From assembly GCA_003218475.1 (NCBI GenBank), contig QHNR01000001.1:1-41169 (forward strand): a stretch of DNA of 41,169 nucleotides, in the 5' to 3' direction. Positions 9,077 through 18,565 of this stretch are shown piece by piece (position 1 is the stretch's first letter; each line of letters begins with the position of its first letter). A program made the translations under genes and the position numbers. This stretch comes from Verrucomicrobiota bacterium (GTDB taxonomy: Bacteria > Verrucomicrobiota > Verrucomicrobiia > Chthoniobacterales > UBA10450). The notes beneath the pieces were generated by a model. It ran no database searches. It worked only from the letters and a program-made list of their open reading frames with translations, and was not told the origin of the DNA.

Positions 9077-10219
9077 ATGAAGAAGCCTCACCAGAAAGCG
9101 ATTTTCCAGACGCCGTCTGGAAAATATGACGGTCTCATCGGCGGCATCGCCCAGTTACTGGAGACGGCCCGCCACAACGCCGCGCGGACTGTCAACGCGC
9201 TAATGACAGCTACCTATTGGGAAATCGGCAGGCGTATTGTGGAATTTGAGCAGCGTGGTGCTGAGCGGGCCGAATATGGGGAAGAGTTACTTGGCAAGCT
9301 ATCGACGGATCTTCGGGCGCGTTTCGGTCGTGGGTTCTCGCGTTTCAATCTGGGACGATTCCGCGCGTTTGATCTCGCCTTCCCTGACAAGGAAATCCGA
9401 GCGACGCTGTCGCTCGAATCTCCCGGCGAAAAACGAGCGACACTGTCGCTCAAATCACGAGAGACGGTTCCCACGCTTGATCGTCTCGCGGTCGCCTTTC
9501 CGTTGCCGTGGTCACATTACGTCCGGCTTCTCACAATAAAGAATGAACTCGCGCGCGCCTTCTACCACCGGGAAGCATTGCGCGGTGGCTGGAGCGTGCG
9601 CCAGCTCGATCGCCAGATCGCCTCGCAGTTCTACGAACGCACCGCTGCCTCGCGAAACAAAGACGCCATGTTGCGCAAAGGTGCCGTTGCCTCCGCGGAG
9701 GATTCAATTTCCGCCGATGAAGAAGTGCGCGACCCACTCGTTCTCGAATTCCTCGGACTGAAAGACGAATACTCGGAGACCGACCTTGAAGAGGCACTGT
9801 TGCGGCACCTTGAGAACTTCCTGCTCGAGCTCGGCGGTGACTTTGCCTTCATCGGTCGCCAACGTCGGTTGCGAATCGGCAGCGAATGGTATCGGGTCGA
9901 TCTTGTTTTCTTTCACCGCAAACTGCGGTGCCTTGTGGTCATTGATCTGAAGGTTGGCAAGTTCACACATGCCGATGCGGGTCAAATGCACCTTTACCTG
10001 AATTACGCGCGCGAACACTGGACGCAGGCGGACGAGAACCCGCCGGTTGGTTTAATCCTGTGCGCCGAGAAAGACGATGCGATCGCTAAATATGCGCTGG
10101 AAGGATTACCGAACAAGGTTCTGGCGCGCGAATATAAATTGGCTCTTCCAAATGAGAAACGTCTCGCGGCCGAGATCGAAAAGACCCGCGAGCTCCTGGA
10201 AAGAAGGAGTTCCAAATGA
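9077..10219 (+). CDS. DUF1016 (YhcG-type) PD-(D/E)XK nuclease-like protein
   Basis: The N-terminal half (about 15-105) matches the DUF1016 N-domain (TATYWEIGRRIVEFEQ, EYGEELLGKLS, FGRGFSRFNLGRFRAF). The C-terminal half (about 200-350) carries a PD-(D/E)XK-like core: FAFIGRQRRLRIGSEWYRVDLVFFHRKLRCLVVIDLK, then KFTHADAGQMHLYLNY. Related proteins are often linked to restriction systems or mobile DNA; no partner is present here. Between the domains, residues about 108-125 are encoded by two copies of a 7-bp-stem palindrome spaced exactly 36 bases, giving the repeated RATLSL. This looks like an in-frame insertion of repeat DNA. The protein is otherwise complete at 380 residues. Confidence 0.85.
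   Translation: MKKPHQKAIFQTPSGKYDGLIGGIAQLLETARHNAARTVNALMTATYWEIGRRIVEFEQRGAERAEYGEELLGKLSTDLRARFGRGFSRFNLGRFRAFDLAFPDKEIRATLSLESPGEKRATLSLKSRETVPTLDRLAVAFPLPWSHYVRLLTIKNELARAFYHREALRGGWSVRQLDRQIASQFYERTAASRNKDAMLRKGAVASAEDSISADEEVRDPLVLEFLGLKDEYSETDLEEALLRHLENFLLELGGDFAFIGRQRRLRIGSEWYRVDLVFFHRKLRCLVVIDLKVGKFTHADAGQMHLYLNYAREHWTQADENPPVGLILCAEKDDAIAKYALEGLPNKVLAREYKLALPNEKRLAAEIEKTRELLERRSSK
9399..9451. repeat. Two in-frame palindromes inside the DUF1016 gene
   Basis: GAGCGAC-GCT-GTCGCTC (9399-9415) and GAGCGAC-ACT-GTCGCTC (9435-9451) are perfect 7-bp inverted repeats with three-base loops. They lie 36 bases apart, so they keep the reading frame and give a 12-residue protein repeat. The flanking bases (CGAG... 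and ...AATC) are also shared. Confidence 0.85.
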
Positions 10220-10340
10220 ATGCTTACTTTCTTCTCGTTCTTCTCCGCCAACGGACGGATGCACCACCACGCACGTTCGAGCATATGATGGAATTTCCAT
10301 CGCAAGGCCACTCCCTTGCGGTGTTGCGTGCTGAACGCCC

Positions 10341-11090
10341 ATGAATCCCAAGAAAAACATGAGCAAACAAAAATCGTCCTTCGGGCAATCCGACATCGTT
10401 CGCCTCAGCGACGAAGATGCCGCGGTCGAACTGCTCGAGCGCGCTGTCACCGGCTTATGGGAAGTGGTCAATGACCTGACGCGTTTTCGTCGCACGACTC
10501 GCCAAAATTATCGAGTCACTATTTTTGGCTCTGCCCGGCTCGAGCCTGGCACGGTCGCTTATAAGCGAGTGAAACAGCTGGCCGCTGAACTAACGAAAAT
10601 GGGATGCGACATTGTTAGCGGCGGTGGTCCGGGCATCATGCGGGCGGCCAATGAGGGCGCACATTCCGTTGATCCAAAAGCGCTGCACCGCTCCGTGGGT
10701 ATCCGCGTGGCGCTTCCGTTCGAACAGGAGCTTAATCCATTCGTCGGACTGGCTTACGAACACCGTACTTTTTTCTCGCGGTTGCATCACTTCATGATTG
10801 CTTCCGACGCCTTCGTAGTTGTGCCCGGCGGGATTGGGACGCTGTTGGAGATGGCGCTCGCCTGGCAACTCCTGCAAGTCAGCAAACTTTACAACACACC
10901 GCTCATTCTTGTCGGCAAAATGTGGGCAGAACTTATTGAATGGGGCCGCCGTTCGATGCTCATCAAGAGCAACGAGCTTGCGAGTGAAGCCGACTTCACC
11001 ATTCCGCATTGTGTGAACACGATCGAGGAAACCATCGCGGTGATCCGCGAAAATCGCGCTGCGTGGCTGGCGACGCAGAATGTAAAATAG
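10341..11090 (+). CDS. LOG-family protein (possible cytokinin-type nucleoside 5'-monophosphate phosphoribohydrolase)
   Basis: The 249-residue protein has the two hallmark motifs of the LOG/'lysine decarboxylase-like' family: GGGPGIMRAANEGA and PGGIGTLLEM (the PGGxGTxxE motif). Characterised members cleave the ribose-base bond of adenine-type nucleoside monophosphates; older databases call them lysine decarboxylases, which is misleading. It is a cytoplasmic Rossmann-like enzyme. A second ATG 18 bases further on (MSKQK) is also possible. Neighbouring genes do not clarify its role. Confidence 0.87.
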   Translation: MNPKKNMSKQKSSFGQSDIVRLSDEDAAVELLERAVTGLWEVVNDLTRFRRTTRQNYRVTIFGSARLEPGTVAYKRVKQLAAELTKMGCDIVSGGGPGIMRAANEGAHSVDPKALHRSVGIRVALPFEQELNPFVGLAYEHRTFFSRLHHFMIASDAFVVVPGGIGTLLEMALAWQLLQVSKLYNTPLILVGKMWAELIEWGRRSMLIKSNELASEADFTIPHCVNTIEETIAVIRENRAAWLATQNVK

Positions 11091-11161
11091 CCCGCGGGAA
11101 TTTTTGAGAATGCCCTATTTGTCAGACCTGATTGCGAAGCTGTCAGTGTAATACCAAACGC

Positions 11162-12187
11162 ATGCCAATTGCCGATCATAAAACCTACTGCGCGATGCTC
11201 GACCGAGCACGTGCCGGACACTTCGCGCTTCCGGCCGTCAATGTGACTTCACTCACTACCGCGAATTCCGTCCTGCGCGGACTGGCTGAGAGCAAGGCCG
11301 ACGGGATCATCCAGATTTCTACGGGCGGCGGCGCGTTCGCGTCCGGCACAACGATCAAGGACATGGCACTCGGCGCGATCTCAATTGCCGAGCATGTGCA
11401 CCGCGCGGCAGAACGTTATTCCATCTATGTCGCGCTGCATACCGATCACTGTCTGAAGGACAAGCTCGATAAGTTCGTCCTGCCGCTCGTCGAGGAAACC
11501 GAGAAGCGCCGCGCGGCGGGCCGGCCAAATCTCTTCACCGGCCACATGTTCGACGGGAGCAATCTTTCATTGAAGGAAAATCTCGACATTTCCGAGAAAC
11601 TGCTTGAGCGCTTCGCTAAGGACGATCTCGTGCTAGAAATCGAGACGGGTGCTGTAGGTGGCGAAGAGGACGATGTCGTCGGAGATCACGCGGCCAAGCT
11701 TTACACAACACCGCAAGACACACTGGAAGTGGCGCGTCGGCTCAATCCGATCGGCGGGCGTTATCTACTCGCGGCCACATTCGGCAACGTCCACGGCGTG
11801 TACAAGCCAGGCCATGTGAAGTTGAAGCCGGGCGTGCTGAAAGAATGCCAGGACGCGGTTGTAAAGGCGTACGGCGAGGACGCGCGCTTTCACCTCGTTT
11901 TCCACGGCGGCTCGGGCTCCGCGCTCAGCGAAATTCACGAAGCGCTCGATTACGGTGTCGTGAAGATGAACGTGGATACCGACATGCAGTACGCGTTCAC
12001 CCGCGCCGTCGCCGGGCACATGTTTAAGAACTACGACGGCGTGCTGAAAGTGGACGGCGAAGTTGGCAACAAGAAGGTTTATGACCCGCGCTCCTACCTC
12101 GCGCTTGCAGAAGCGGCCATGGCCGAACGCGTGAAGAAGGCCGTGAGCGATTTGCGCGGCAACGGGAAAACGATGTTCGCGTCATGA
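11162..12187 (+). CDS. fbaA: Class II fructose-bisphosphate aldolase
   Basis: The 341-residue enzyme shows the class II, type A signature: ALHTDHC (metal ligand and catalytic Asp), EIETGAVGGEEDDV, AATFGNVHGVYKPG, FHGGSGS and NVDTDMQ. It splits fructose-1,6-bisphosphate into dihydroxyacetone phosphate and glyceraldehyde-3-phosphate using Zn2+. The frame runs 30 bases further up to a non-ATG codon, but MPIADHKTYCAML is the usual kind of N-terminus, so the ATG at 11162 is chosen. It precedes PEP carboxykinase in the same direction, consistent with glycolytic/gluconeogenic grouping. Confidence 0.95.
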   Translation: MPIADHKTYCAMLDRARAGHFALPAVNVTSLTTANSVLRGLAESKADGIIQISTGGGAFASGTTIKDMALGAISIAEHVHRAAERYSIYVALHTDHCLKDKLDKFVLPLVEETEKRRAAGRPNLFTGHMFDGSNLSLKENLDISEKLLERFAKDDLVLEIETGAVGGEEDDVVGDHAAKLYTTPQDTLEVARRLNPIGGRYLLAATFGNVHGVYKPGHVKLKPGVLKECQDAVVKAYGEDARFHLVFHGGSGSALSEIHEALDYGVVKMNVDTDMQYAFTRAVAGHMFKNYDGVLKVDGEVGNKKVYDPRSYLALAEAAMAERVKKAVSDLRGNGKTMFAS

Positions 12188-12322
12188 GCGCGGTGTTTCC
12201 TGGACAATTTTCGGGGGGGTCGAAGTCGGAAGGCCGGACGGTCCGGGCACGACTAAGAGTTTTGTCCGATAGGCTGGAGCTCTCGGCTGTGCTAGAACTG
12301 TAGAATTGCAACTCCAGTGCAA

Positions 12323-13921
12323 ATGAACGCCATGAACTCTGTCATATTCACTCTCGAGCAGCACGGTCTCACCGTCGCCGACGTGCATCATAATCTTCAG
12401 CCTAGCGCGCTCTATGAACACGCGATTCGTTTTGAGAAAGACGCGAGCATTGCCGAGAACGGCGCGCTCGTCGCCTACTCGGGAGTCAAGACGGGGCGTT
12501 CGCCAAAGGACAAGCGTGTGGTCGAGCATGCCGCGTCGAAAAACGACGTCTGGTGGGGACCAGTAAATATTCCGTGCGACGAACGCACATTCCAAATCAA
12601 CCGCCAGCGCGCGCTTGACTATCTCAACACGCGCGAGCGGCTCTATTGTTTCGACGGCTTTGCAGGCTGGGATCCGAAATATCGCATCAAAGTCCGAGTG
12701 ATTTGTTCGCGGCCGTATCACGCGCTCTTCATGCATACCATGCTCATCCGTCCGATGCGCGACGAACTCGCCAGCTTTGGGACACCGGACTTCGTCATCT
12801 ACAACGCAGGCGCGTTTCCGGCGAATCGGCTAACGAGTGGCATGGGATCGACGACCAGCATCGATCTGAGCCTCGAGGACAAAGAACTTGTTATTCTGGG
12901 CACCGAATACGCTGGCGAGATGAAGAAAGGTGTCTTCACCGTGGCCAATTACTTTGTGCCAAGGCGCGGTTTGCTTTCGATGCATTGCTCGGCCACTGCA
13001 GATAAAAAGACGGGGGTTTCGTCGCTGCTCTTCGGTCTCAGCGGCACCGGAAAAACCACACTCTCAGCCGATCCAAAGCGTCATCTCATTGGTGACGACG
13101 AACACGTTTGGAGCGATGACGGCATTTTCAATATCGAAGGCGGTTGCTATGCGAAGGCGATCAATCTCGCGCCAGAAAGCGAGCCGGACATTTTTCAGGC
13201 GTTGCGGTTCGGCGCCGTACTCGAGAACGTCGTCCTCGACGAAGAGCGCGATGTCGATTACACCGATACAAGCATCACGGAGAACACTCGTGGAGCGTAT
13301 CCGATCGAGTTCATTCAGAACGCGAAGATCCCCTGTGTCGCGGGTCATCCGACCGACATAATCTTTCTCACCTGTGATGCGTTCGGCGTGCTGCCGCCGG
13401 TCAGCGCGCTCTCACCGGCGCATGCGATGTATCATTTCATCAGCGGCTATACCGCCAAGGTCGCAGGTACCGAGATGGGCGTGACGGAGCCACAGGCAAC
13501 ATTTTCGCCCTGCTTCGGCGGACCATTTCTCGTCTGGCATCCCAGCAAATACGCGGAACTGCTTGCGGAAAAGATGAGAAAGCACGAGGCGCGCGTCTGG
13601 CTGGTTAACACCGGGTGGGGCGGCGGCGCTTATGGCGCCGGCAAACGGATCAGCCTCAAAAATACACGCGCAATCATTGACGCTATTCACAGCGGCGACC
13701 TCGCGAAGGCGAAAACAGCGCGCGATCCAGTATTTGGTTTCAACATCGTCGTTGAGTGCCCCGGCGTGCCTGCGGAAATTCTGCGCCCTCGCGAAAGCTG
13801 GGCCGACAAGTCTGCCTACGACACGACCGCGAAAAAACTCGCGACTCTTTTCAATAAGAATGTCGAGACCTACGCCGCAGGCGCGAGCGCTGAGGTTAAA
13901 GCCGCAGCGCCTGTGGCTTGA
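12323..13921 (+). CDS. pckA: Phosphoenolpyruvate carboxykinase (ATP)
   Basis: The 532-residue protein carries the ATP-type signatures: KTGRSPKDKRVV, the P-loop GLSGTGKTTLS (about residue 240), the kinase-2 motif IGDDEHVWSDDGIFN with the adjacent EGGCYAK, and NTGWGGGAYGAGKRI near the C-terminus. It converts oxaloacetate and ATP to PEP, ADP and CO2, the entry step of gluconeogenesis. A GTG six bases upstream is in frame; the ATG is preferred. The 135 bases before the gene hold no recognisable regulatory site. Confidence 0.96.
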   Translation: MNAMNSVIFTLEQHGLTVADVHHNLQPSALYEHAIRFEKDASIAENGALVAYSGVKTGRSPKDKRVVEHAASKNDVWWGPVNIPCDERTFQINRQRALDYLNTRERLYCFDGFAGWDPKYRIKVRVICSRPYHALFMHTMLIRPMRDELASFGTPDFVIYNAGAFPANRLTSGMGSTTSIDLSLEDKELVILGTEYAGEMKKGVFTVANYFVPRRGLLSMHCSATADKKTGVSSLLFGLSGTGKTTLSADPKRHLIGDDEHVWSDDGIFNIEGGCYAKAINLAPESEPDIFQALRFGAVLENVVLDEERDVDYTDTSITENTRGAYPIEFIQNAKIPCVAGHPTDIIFLTCDAFGVLPPVSALSPAHAMYHFISGYTAKVAGTEMGVTEPQATFSPCFGGPFLVWHPSKYAELLAEKMRKHEARVWLVNTGWGGGAYGAGKRISLKNTRAIIDAIHSGDLAKAKTARDPVFGFNIVVECPGVPAEILRPRESWADKSAYDTTAKKLATLFNKNVETYAAGASAEVKAAAPVA

Positions 13922-13962
13922 GGCAGGACTTGCTCTTCGAAAAGTCGAGCGAACACCACGCG

Positions 13963-14766
13963 ATGATGAAGAGAATCATCTTCCTAACACTCGGTGTCAT
14001 CGCCGGATTCCGTGGAGCCAATCTGGAGGCCGCCGAGCAAGCAGGCACGAGTTCGGATCAGGTGCCCGCGGCCGATCTGAAAGAGCGCAACGATCCTACG
14101 GTTCTTACCCGCCGCGTCTGGCTGGAGACGGAGTGGAATAAGTTCACCGATGGAACGAGCATCGTGGAGGAGACGGCAGGGACCTTGTGGGCCTGGCGTG
14201 TCTCGGAGAATCAGGACTGGGCGGTGCGGTTGAAACTACCGGTGAAATTTCGCGTCGGCAGCGACGATCCCAGCATCCCGGACATCGGGGGTCTCGGGGA
14301 TGTCAAAGTGGCAACAGGCACAGCTTTCCGGTTGAGCAAGACCTTCCGCGTCGGCGCCGGTTTGGACTTGGAAATGCCGACAGGACGTCACGAACTTAGC
14401 AACAACGCTTGGCGGATTCAGGAGTTCGGCGCCCTGGGGTGGGACATTACGCCGTGGCTCACTTTTAGCCCGTCCTTCGAATACAACGAGTCGGTCGCCG
14501 AAGAGGGCAATGCACAACCATTGAATTTCTTGGAAACATTCTTTCCATTTACCATCATTCTGCCACACAAATGGGCGGTGATCGCGGGTTACGAGAACAA
14601 GACGGACTTTGAAAACGACAACTACGTCACGAACAGGGCGAAAATCGCGATTGCGAAAGAACTCGAATCAATCCCGCTAAGCTTCTACCTACAGGCGAAG
14701 CGGGATTTCGATTCAGGCGAGAAAGAGTTTCAGGTTAACTTTGTCGTTACTTGTTACTTCCGTTGA
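13963..14766 (+). CDS. Outer-membrane beta-barrel protein of unknown function
   Basis: The ATG at 13963 gives a 267-residue protein with a signal peptide (MKRIIFLTLGVIAGFRGANLEAAE). The rest is a run of alternating hydrophobic strands (WAVRLKLPVKFRV, VATGTAFRLSKTFRVGAGLDLEMPTG, LTFSPSFEYNESV) ending in VNFVVTCYFR, where an aromatic residue next to the C-terminus is typical of barrels inserted by the Bam machinery. It resembles the uncharacterised 'transporter' or MetA-pathway-like outer-membrane family. The gene starts 41 bases after pckA and could be in the same transcript. Confidence 0.72.
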   Translation: MMKRIIFLTLGVIAGFRGANLEAAEQAGTSSDQVPAADLKERNDPTVLTRRVWLETEWNKFTDGTSIVEETAGTLWAWRVSENQDWAVRLKLPVKFRVGSDDPSIPDIGGLGDVKVATGTAFRLSKTFRVGAGLDLEMPTGRHELSNNAWRIQEFGALGWDITPWLTFSPSFEYNESVAEEGNAQPLNFLETFFPFTIILPHKWAVIAGYENKTDFENDNYVTNRAKIAIAKELESIPLSFYLQAKRDFDSGEKEFQVNFVVTCYFR

Positions 14767-15041
14767 AGTGGAGACGTTAACGAACGCCTCAAAATTCGCA
14801 TCGTTGTGTCATCATTACCGATCAACCGGTCGTGCGGAGCCGCGGCAATACCGCGATTCGCGAGGGCTGAAGGCTTGCTACTGGGCAGCTGCAACGGCAG
14901 CGAATCGTCGGACGATTGAGGCGTTAGATGACTTCGTCCAAAAACCGGTGGCGTCCGTAACTGGGTCCTTAGTCCAATGGTGCGAGCGCGCTCCTTCACG
15001 CTATACTCAGCGGGAATTGCAGATCGGATCTGCGTGATCAG

Positions 15042-16712
15042 ATGAGCTGGCTTTTCGATCTCCACAAGACGCAGCCCGTCGCACACGCCATCGGCGCGCT
15101 CGCCTTTGTCTGTGTACTTGGAATGGCGCTGGGCAGTTTGAAATTCCGCGGCATCGGCTTGGGCACCGCCGGCGTGCTTTTCGCCGGGATTGTTGTCGGA
15201 CATTTCGGCAATCCGGTGGATCAACACACGCTCCATTTCGTGAAGGAGTTCGGGCTGATGCTCTTCGTCTTCACAATCGGCTTACAGCTTGGCCCCGGGT
15301 TTGCGGCGGCGCTGCGGGATCAAGGCGTAAAACTGAATCTGCTCGCCGCCGCGATCGTGATCCTCGGCGCGATCGGTGCACCGCTCATCGGCGCGCTGGC
15401 GGGGTTCGACATGGCGGCGGTGCTCGGAATTTACTCTGGCGCGGTCACGAACACGCCCTCGCTCGGCGCGGGTTCTCAGACGCTCAGCACTCTGCCGAAC
15501 ATCACGCCGGATCGTCTCGCATTGCCCGCGCTCGGTTACGCCGTTGCCTACCCGATGGCGATCGCTGGCATTATTGGGACGCTGATTTTACTCAAACAAG
15601 TCTTCCGCATTGATCCCGTGCGCGAGGCCGCAGCTTTCGCCGAGAAGAACCGTGCGCCGGTCGAGCCGCTGGAGCGTCGCACGCTGGTGGTTACGAATCC
15701 AAATCTCCACGGCGTGCGCGTCGATGCGATCCCTGGCCGGATTGAGGCGCGCGTCACCATTTCTCGCGTTTGCAGCGGCGAAGGAATAGCCGCCGCGACT
15801 GACGCGACCGTCATTCACAAGGACGACCGTCTCGCAGTCGTGGGCACCCGGGCGGGCTTGGAGCAGTTTGAGCGGGTCGTGGGAAGGCGGAGCGACGAAG
15901 ACCTTCTCCTGCAAGAGAGCGCCATTACTTACCGCCGAGTGGTTGTGACGGATCGAGACGCGCTGGGTAAAACCGTTGGCGAACTCAATCTTGACGACCG
16001 CTTCGGTGTGGCCGTTACGCGCGTGACCCGCGCCGATCTGGAGATGACTGCGGTGCCCGGTTTGCGTCTTCAATTTGGCGATCAACTTCAGATCGTGGGA
16101 CGGGACGAAGACCTCGACAGAGCCGCGACCGCGGTGGGCAATTCGCTCAAGGAATTAAACGAGACGCACTTCATTCCGTTCTTCATCGGCATCGTGCTCG
16201 GAATTCTTCTGGGCAGCATGCCGATCGCCTTCCCCGGTTTGCCGCAACCAATTCGTCTCGGTCTGGCCGGTGGTCCGCTCATTGTGGCGCTCATCCTCGG
16301 CCGCATCGGGCGCATTGGCCGGCAGGTATGGAACATGCCGACCAATACCAATCTCGCCTTCCGCGAATTCGGGATCGCACTCTTCTTTGCCGCTGTCGGC
16401 CTGGGCGCGGGCGCGAAATTTTTCGCCACCGTCTTCACCGCCACCGGGCTTTATTGGCTGCTCGCCGGATTTTGCGTCACCGTTTTGCCGATCCTGCTCA
16501 TCGGCATCTTCGCGCGCGCCATCTGGAAAACAAATTTCATGGACCTGAGCGGCTTCATCGCGGGCAGTATGACCGATCCTCCTGCCCTGGCCTTCGCCTG
16601 CAACATCGCCCGCTCCGATGCTCCGACGGTTGGCTACGCCACCGTCTATCCGCTTACCACGCTCTTACGCATCCTCTCGGCGCAGGTGCTCGCGATTTTC
16701 CTTTTCCGATGA
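15042..16712 (+). CDS. AspT/YidE-type transporter with two TrkA-C domains
   Basis: The 556-residue protein has the AspT layout: about five to six membrane helices (1-185) with GLMLFVFTIGLQLGPGF and TNTPSLGAGSQTL, then two soluble TrkA-C/RCK-C domains (about 200-285 and 290-365), then a second membrane half (about 370-556) repeating the pattern with FGIALFFAAVGLGAGAKF and GSMTDPPALAFA. This duplicated architecture is that of aspartate:alanine exchangers and YidE/YbjL proteins in the inner membrane. The substrate is unknown. Its TGA overlaps the ATG of the phosphofructokinase gene (ATGA), so the two are translationally coupled. Confidence 0.9.
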   Translation: MSWLFDLHKTQPVAHAIGALAFVCVLGMALGSLKFRGIGLGTAGVLFAGIVVGHFGNPVDQHTLHFVKEFGLMLFVFTIGLQLGPGFAAALRDQGVKLNLLAAAIVILGAIGAPLIGALAGFDMAAVLGIYSGAVTNTPSLGAGSQTLSTLPNITPDRLALPALGYAVAYPMAIAGIIGTLILLKQVFRIDPVREAAAFAEKNRAPVEPLERRTLVVTNPNLHGVRVDAIPGRIEARVTISRVCSGEGIAAATDATVIHKDDRLAVVGTRAGLEQFERVVGRRSDEDLLLQESAITYRRVVVTDRDALGKTVGELNLDDRFGVAVTRVTRADLEMTAVPGLRLQFGDQLQIVGRDEDLDRAATAVGNSLKELNETHFIPFFIGIVLGILLGSMPIAFPGLPQPIRLGLAGGPLIVALILGRIGRIGRQVWNMPTNTNLAFREFGIALFFAAVGLGAGAKFFATVFTATGLYWLLAGFCVTVLPILLIGIFARAIWKTNFMDLSGFIAGSMTDPPALAFACNIARSDAPTVGYATVYPLTTLLRILSAQVLAIFLFR

Positions 16713-17950
16713 ACACACCCACGCTTGGCGAAGCGCGCTTCGCATCAAAAAAAAGTCACACGACCAGTGATGAAGTCCGCATCCCGGAGCGAATCGAAGT
16801 CGGCGCCGATGCAGGGATCCAGTTCGAACTGGCAGGGCCGCGGGCGAACTTGTTTTTCGATCCGAAGCAGACGCGCGCCGGGATCGTTACGTGTGGCGGT
16901 TTGTGTCCGGGCCTGAACAACGTAATTCGCTCGCTTTTTCTCGAGCTGCACTACGGCTACGGCGTCGCGGAGGTACTCGGCTTTCGTGGTGGCTACAGCG
17001 GGCTCGATCCCGCGTGCGGAGTTGAGCCGGTGAAGATCACGCCGGCATTTGTTGACGACATTCATCAGCATGGCGGGACGGTCCTTGGCTCTTCACGCGG
17101 TCCGGTGGATATCCGCAGAGCCGTGGACAATCTTATTGCCCGCGACGTGAACATTCTTTTTACCGTGGGCGGCGACGGAACGCAGCGCGGCGCACATGAT
17201 CTCTATCAGGAAGCGCGCAAGCGCGGCCACGCACTCTCCGTTGTTGGCGTACCGAAGACAATCGACAACGATGTCGGCTTCGTTTCGCGCACGTTCGGGT
17301 TTTTCAGTGCTGTTGAAGAAGCAAAACGCGTCCTTGATTGTGCGCACACCGAGGCGCGTAGCGTGCCCGGAGGTATTGGTCTGGTAAAGTTAATGGGGCG
17401 CCACGCTGGATTCGTCACTGCCGGGGCAGTAGTCGCGAGTCAGGACGTGAACTTCGCGCTCATCCCTGAGGTGCAGTTCAAGCTCGAGAGTTTTCTAGCC
17501 GCGCTCAAGGAACGGATGTTGAACAAATCTCACGCAGTTATCGCTGTCGCAGAAGGCGCAGGCCAAGATCTGCTCGGCGCGGAGGCGACTGAACGCGACG
17601 CGTCCGGCAACTTAAAACTTAAGGACATCGGGCCGTTTCTCTGTGAGAAAATAAAGTCCTACTTCAACAGCGAGGGCATCTCAGTCGTTATTCGTTATTT
17701 CGATCCGAGCTATCAGATTCGAAGCCGGCCAGCGAACTCCGAGGATGCACTGCTGTGCGATCTCTTCGCGCGTCACGCGGTTCACGCCGCCATGGCAGGC
17801 AAGACTGGAGTCGTCATTGGTTTTCTACACGAGCGCTTCATTCATGTGCCGATCGAGTTGCTCGCTACACACACGAAACGCCTTAATCCTGCCAGCGGCT
17901 GGTGGCGCTCCGTCCTCGCTGCTACAGGACAGGCGGCACAATTCGATTGA
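16709..17950 (+). CDS. 6-phosphofructokinase (G/K active-site type)
   Basis: The start overlaps the stop of the transporter gene by four bases; the frame is open far upstream but only as a shadow of that gene. The 413-residue enzyme has TCGGLCPGLNNVIR (nucleotide binding), GGDGTQRGA (residues 154-162), PKTIDNDVG (182-190) and LMGRHAGFV. The Gly in GGDGT predicts ATP as phosphoryl donor, whereas the Lys in PKTIDND is usual in PPi enzymes. This mix is typical of the plant/trypanosome-like 'X' group, known to use ATP in studied cases. It phosphorylates fructose-6-phosphate in glycolysis. Confidence 0.9.
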   Translation: MNTPTLGEARFASKKSHTTSDEVRIPERIEVGADAGIQFELAGPRANLFFDPKQTRAGIVTCGGLCPGLNNVIRSLFLELHYGYGVAEVLGFRGGYSGLDPACGVEPVKITPAFVDDIHQHGGTVLGSSRGPVDIRRAVDNLIARDVNILFTVGGDGTQRGAHDLYQEARKRGHALSVVGVPKTIDNDVGFVSRTFGFFSAVEEAKRVLDCAHTEARSVPGGIGLVKLMGRHAGFVTAGAVVASQDVNFALIPEVQFKLESFLAALKERMLNKSHAVIAVAEGAGQDLLGAEATERDASGNLKLKDIGPFLCEKIKSYFNSEGISVVIRYFDPSYQIRSRPANSEDALLCDLFARHAVHAAMAGKTGVVIGFLHERFIHVPIELLATHTKRLNPASGWWRSVLAATGQAAQFD

Positions 17951-17975
17951 GCAGTCATCCAGAAAGAAAGCGATT

Positions 17976-18374
17976 ATGGATAACGAAGCTACTCATCAAC
18001 TACCCGCCACACAACCCGACCCCAGAGTGCAACTCGCCTTTGAGCGCACGTTTCTTGCGTACGAGCGCACCCGGATCGCCTGGGTGCGAACGGCGCTCGC
18101 GCTGATCTCGTTCGGATTCGTCATTGCAAAGTTTTTTCAGTACCTGCGCGAGAAACAGGGTGAAACAGCTACGCTGATCAGCCCTCGCACGGTTGGTCTC
18201 GTCATGATCACCATTGGACTGGTTGGCTTGATCCTCGCAAACTGGCAGGAGCGGCGGGCCGTGAAGGCCTTGCGCGAACGTTGCCCCGGCCTCCCGCAAT
18301 CGACGTCAGGCGTGATGGCCGTACTGATCACGTTGTTCGGCATCCTGGCCCTGATTGGCGCCCTGCTGCGATAG
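17976..18374 (+). CDS. DUF202 (YidH-type) membrane protein
   Basis: The 132-residue protein has the DUF202 core: LAFERTFLAYERTRIAWVRTALALISFGF, followed by three membrane helices (about 38-58, 72-90 and 110-131). A purine-rich stretch (AGAAAGAAAG) lies before the ATG. The family is small and of unknown function in the inner membrane. The gene follows phosphofructokinase by 25 bases and may be co-transcribed with it. Confidence 0.83.
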   Translation: MDNEATHQLPATQPDPRVQLAFERTFLAYERTRIAWVRTALALISFGFVIAKFFQYLREKQGETATLISPRTVGLVMITIGLVGLILANWQERRAVKALRERCPGLPQSTSGVMAVLITLFGILALIGALLR

Positions 18375-18565
18375 GGATCGAATCGATTTGTCCTCAATGA
18401 CAAGAAGACATTGCGCACTAAAAAATCCACCGGTTCTTGGCAGCGTACGCCTATAGCTCGCGACGATGTCGGAATTCCACTATCGTATTTTCTTTCCGCA
18501 TCACCGGTCTGATGAGCAGTCGTAGTGTTTTAAAAAATGAGAGCAAGTAGATAAGAGGCGCGATC

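Noticed and set aside
11091-11125. CCCGCGGG followed by AATTTTT after the LOG gene as a terminator
   Set aside because: The palindrome leaves almost no loop, so a stable terminator hairpin cannot form.
14741-15037. 98-codon frame between the outer-membrane gene and the AspT-type gene
   Set aside because: It overlaps the end of the barrel gene, has mixed composition and no recognisable pattern.
16328-16708. Open extension of the phosphofructokinase frame upstream of its ATG
   Set aside because: It is His/Arg-rich sequence lying wholly within the AspT-type gene; the ATGA overlap gives a natural start.
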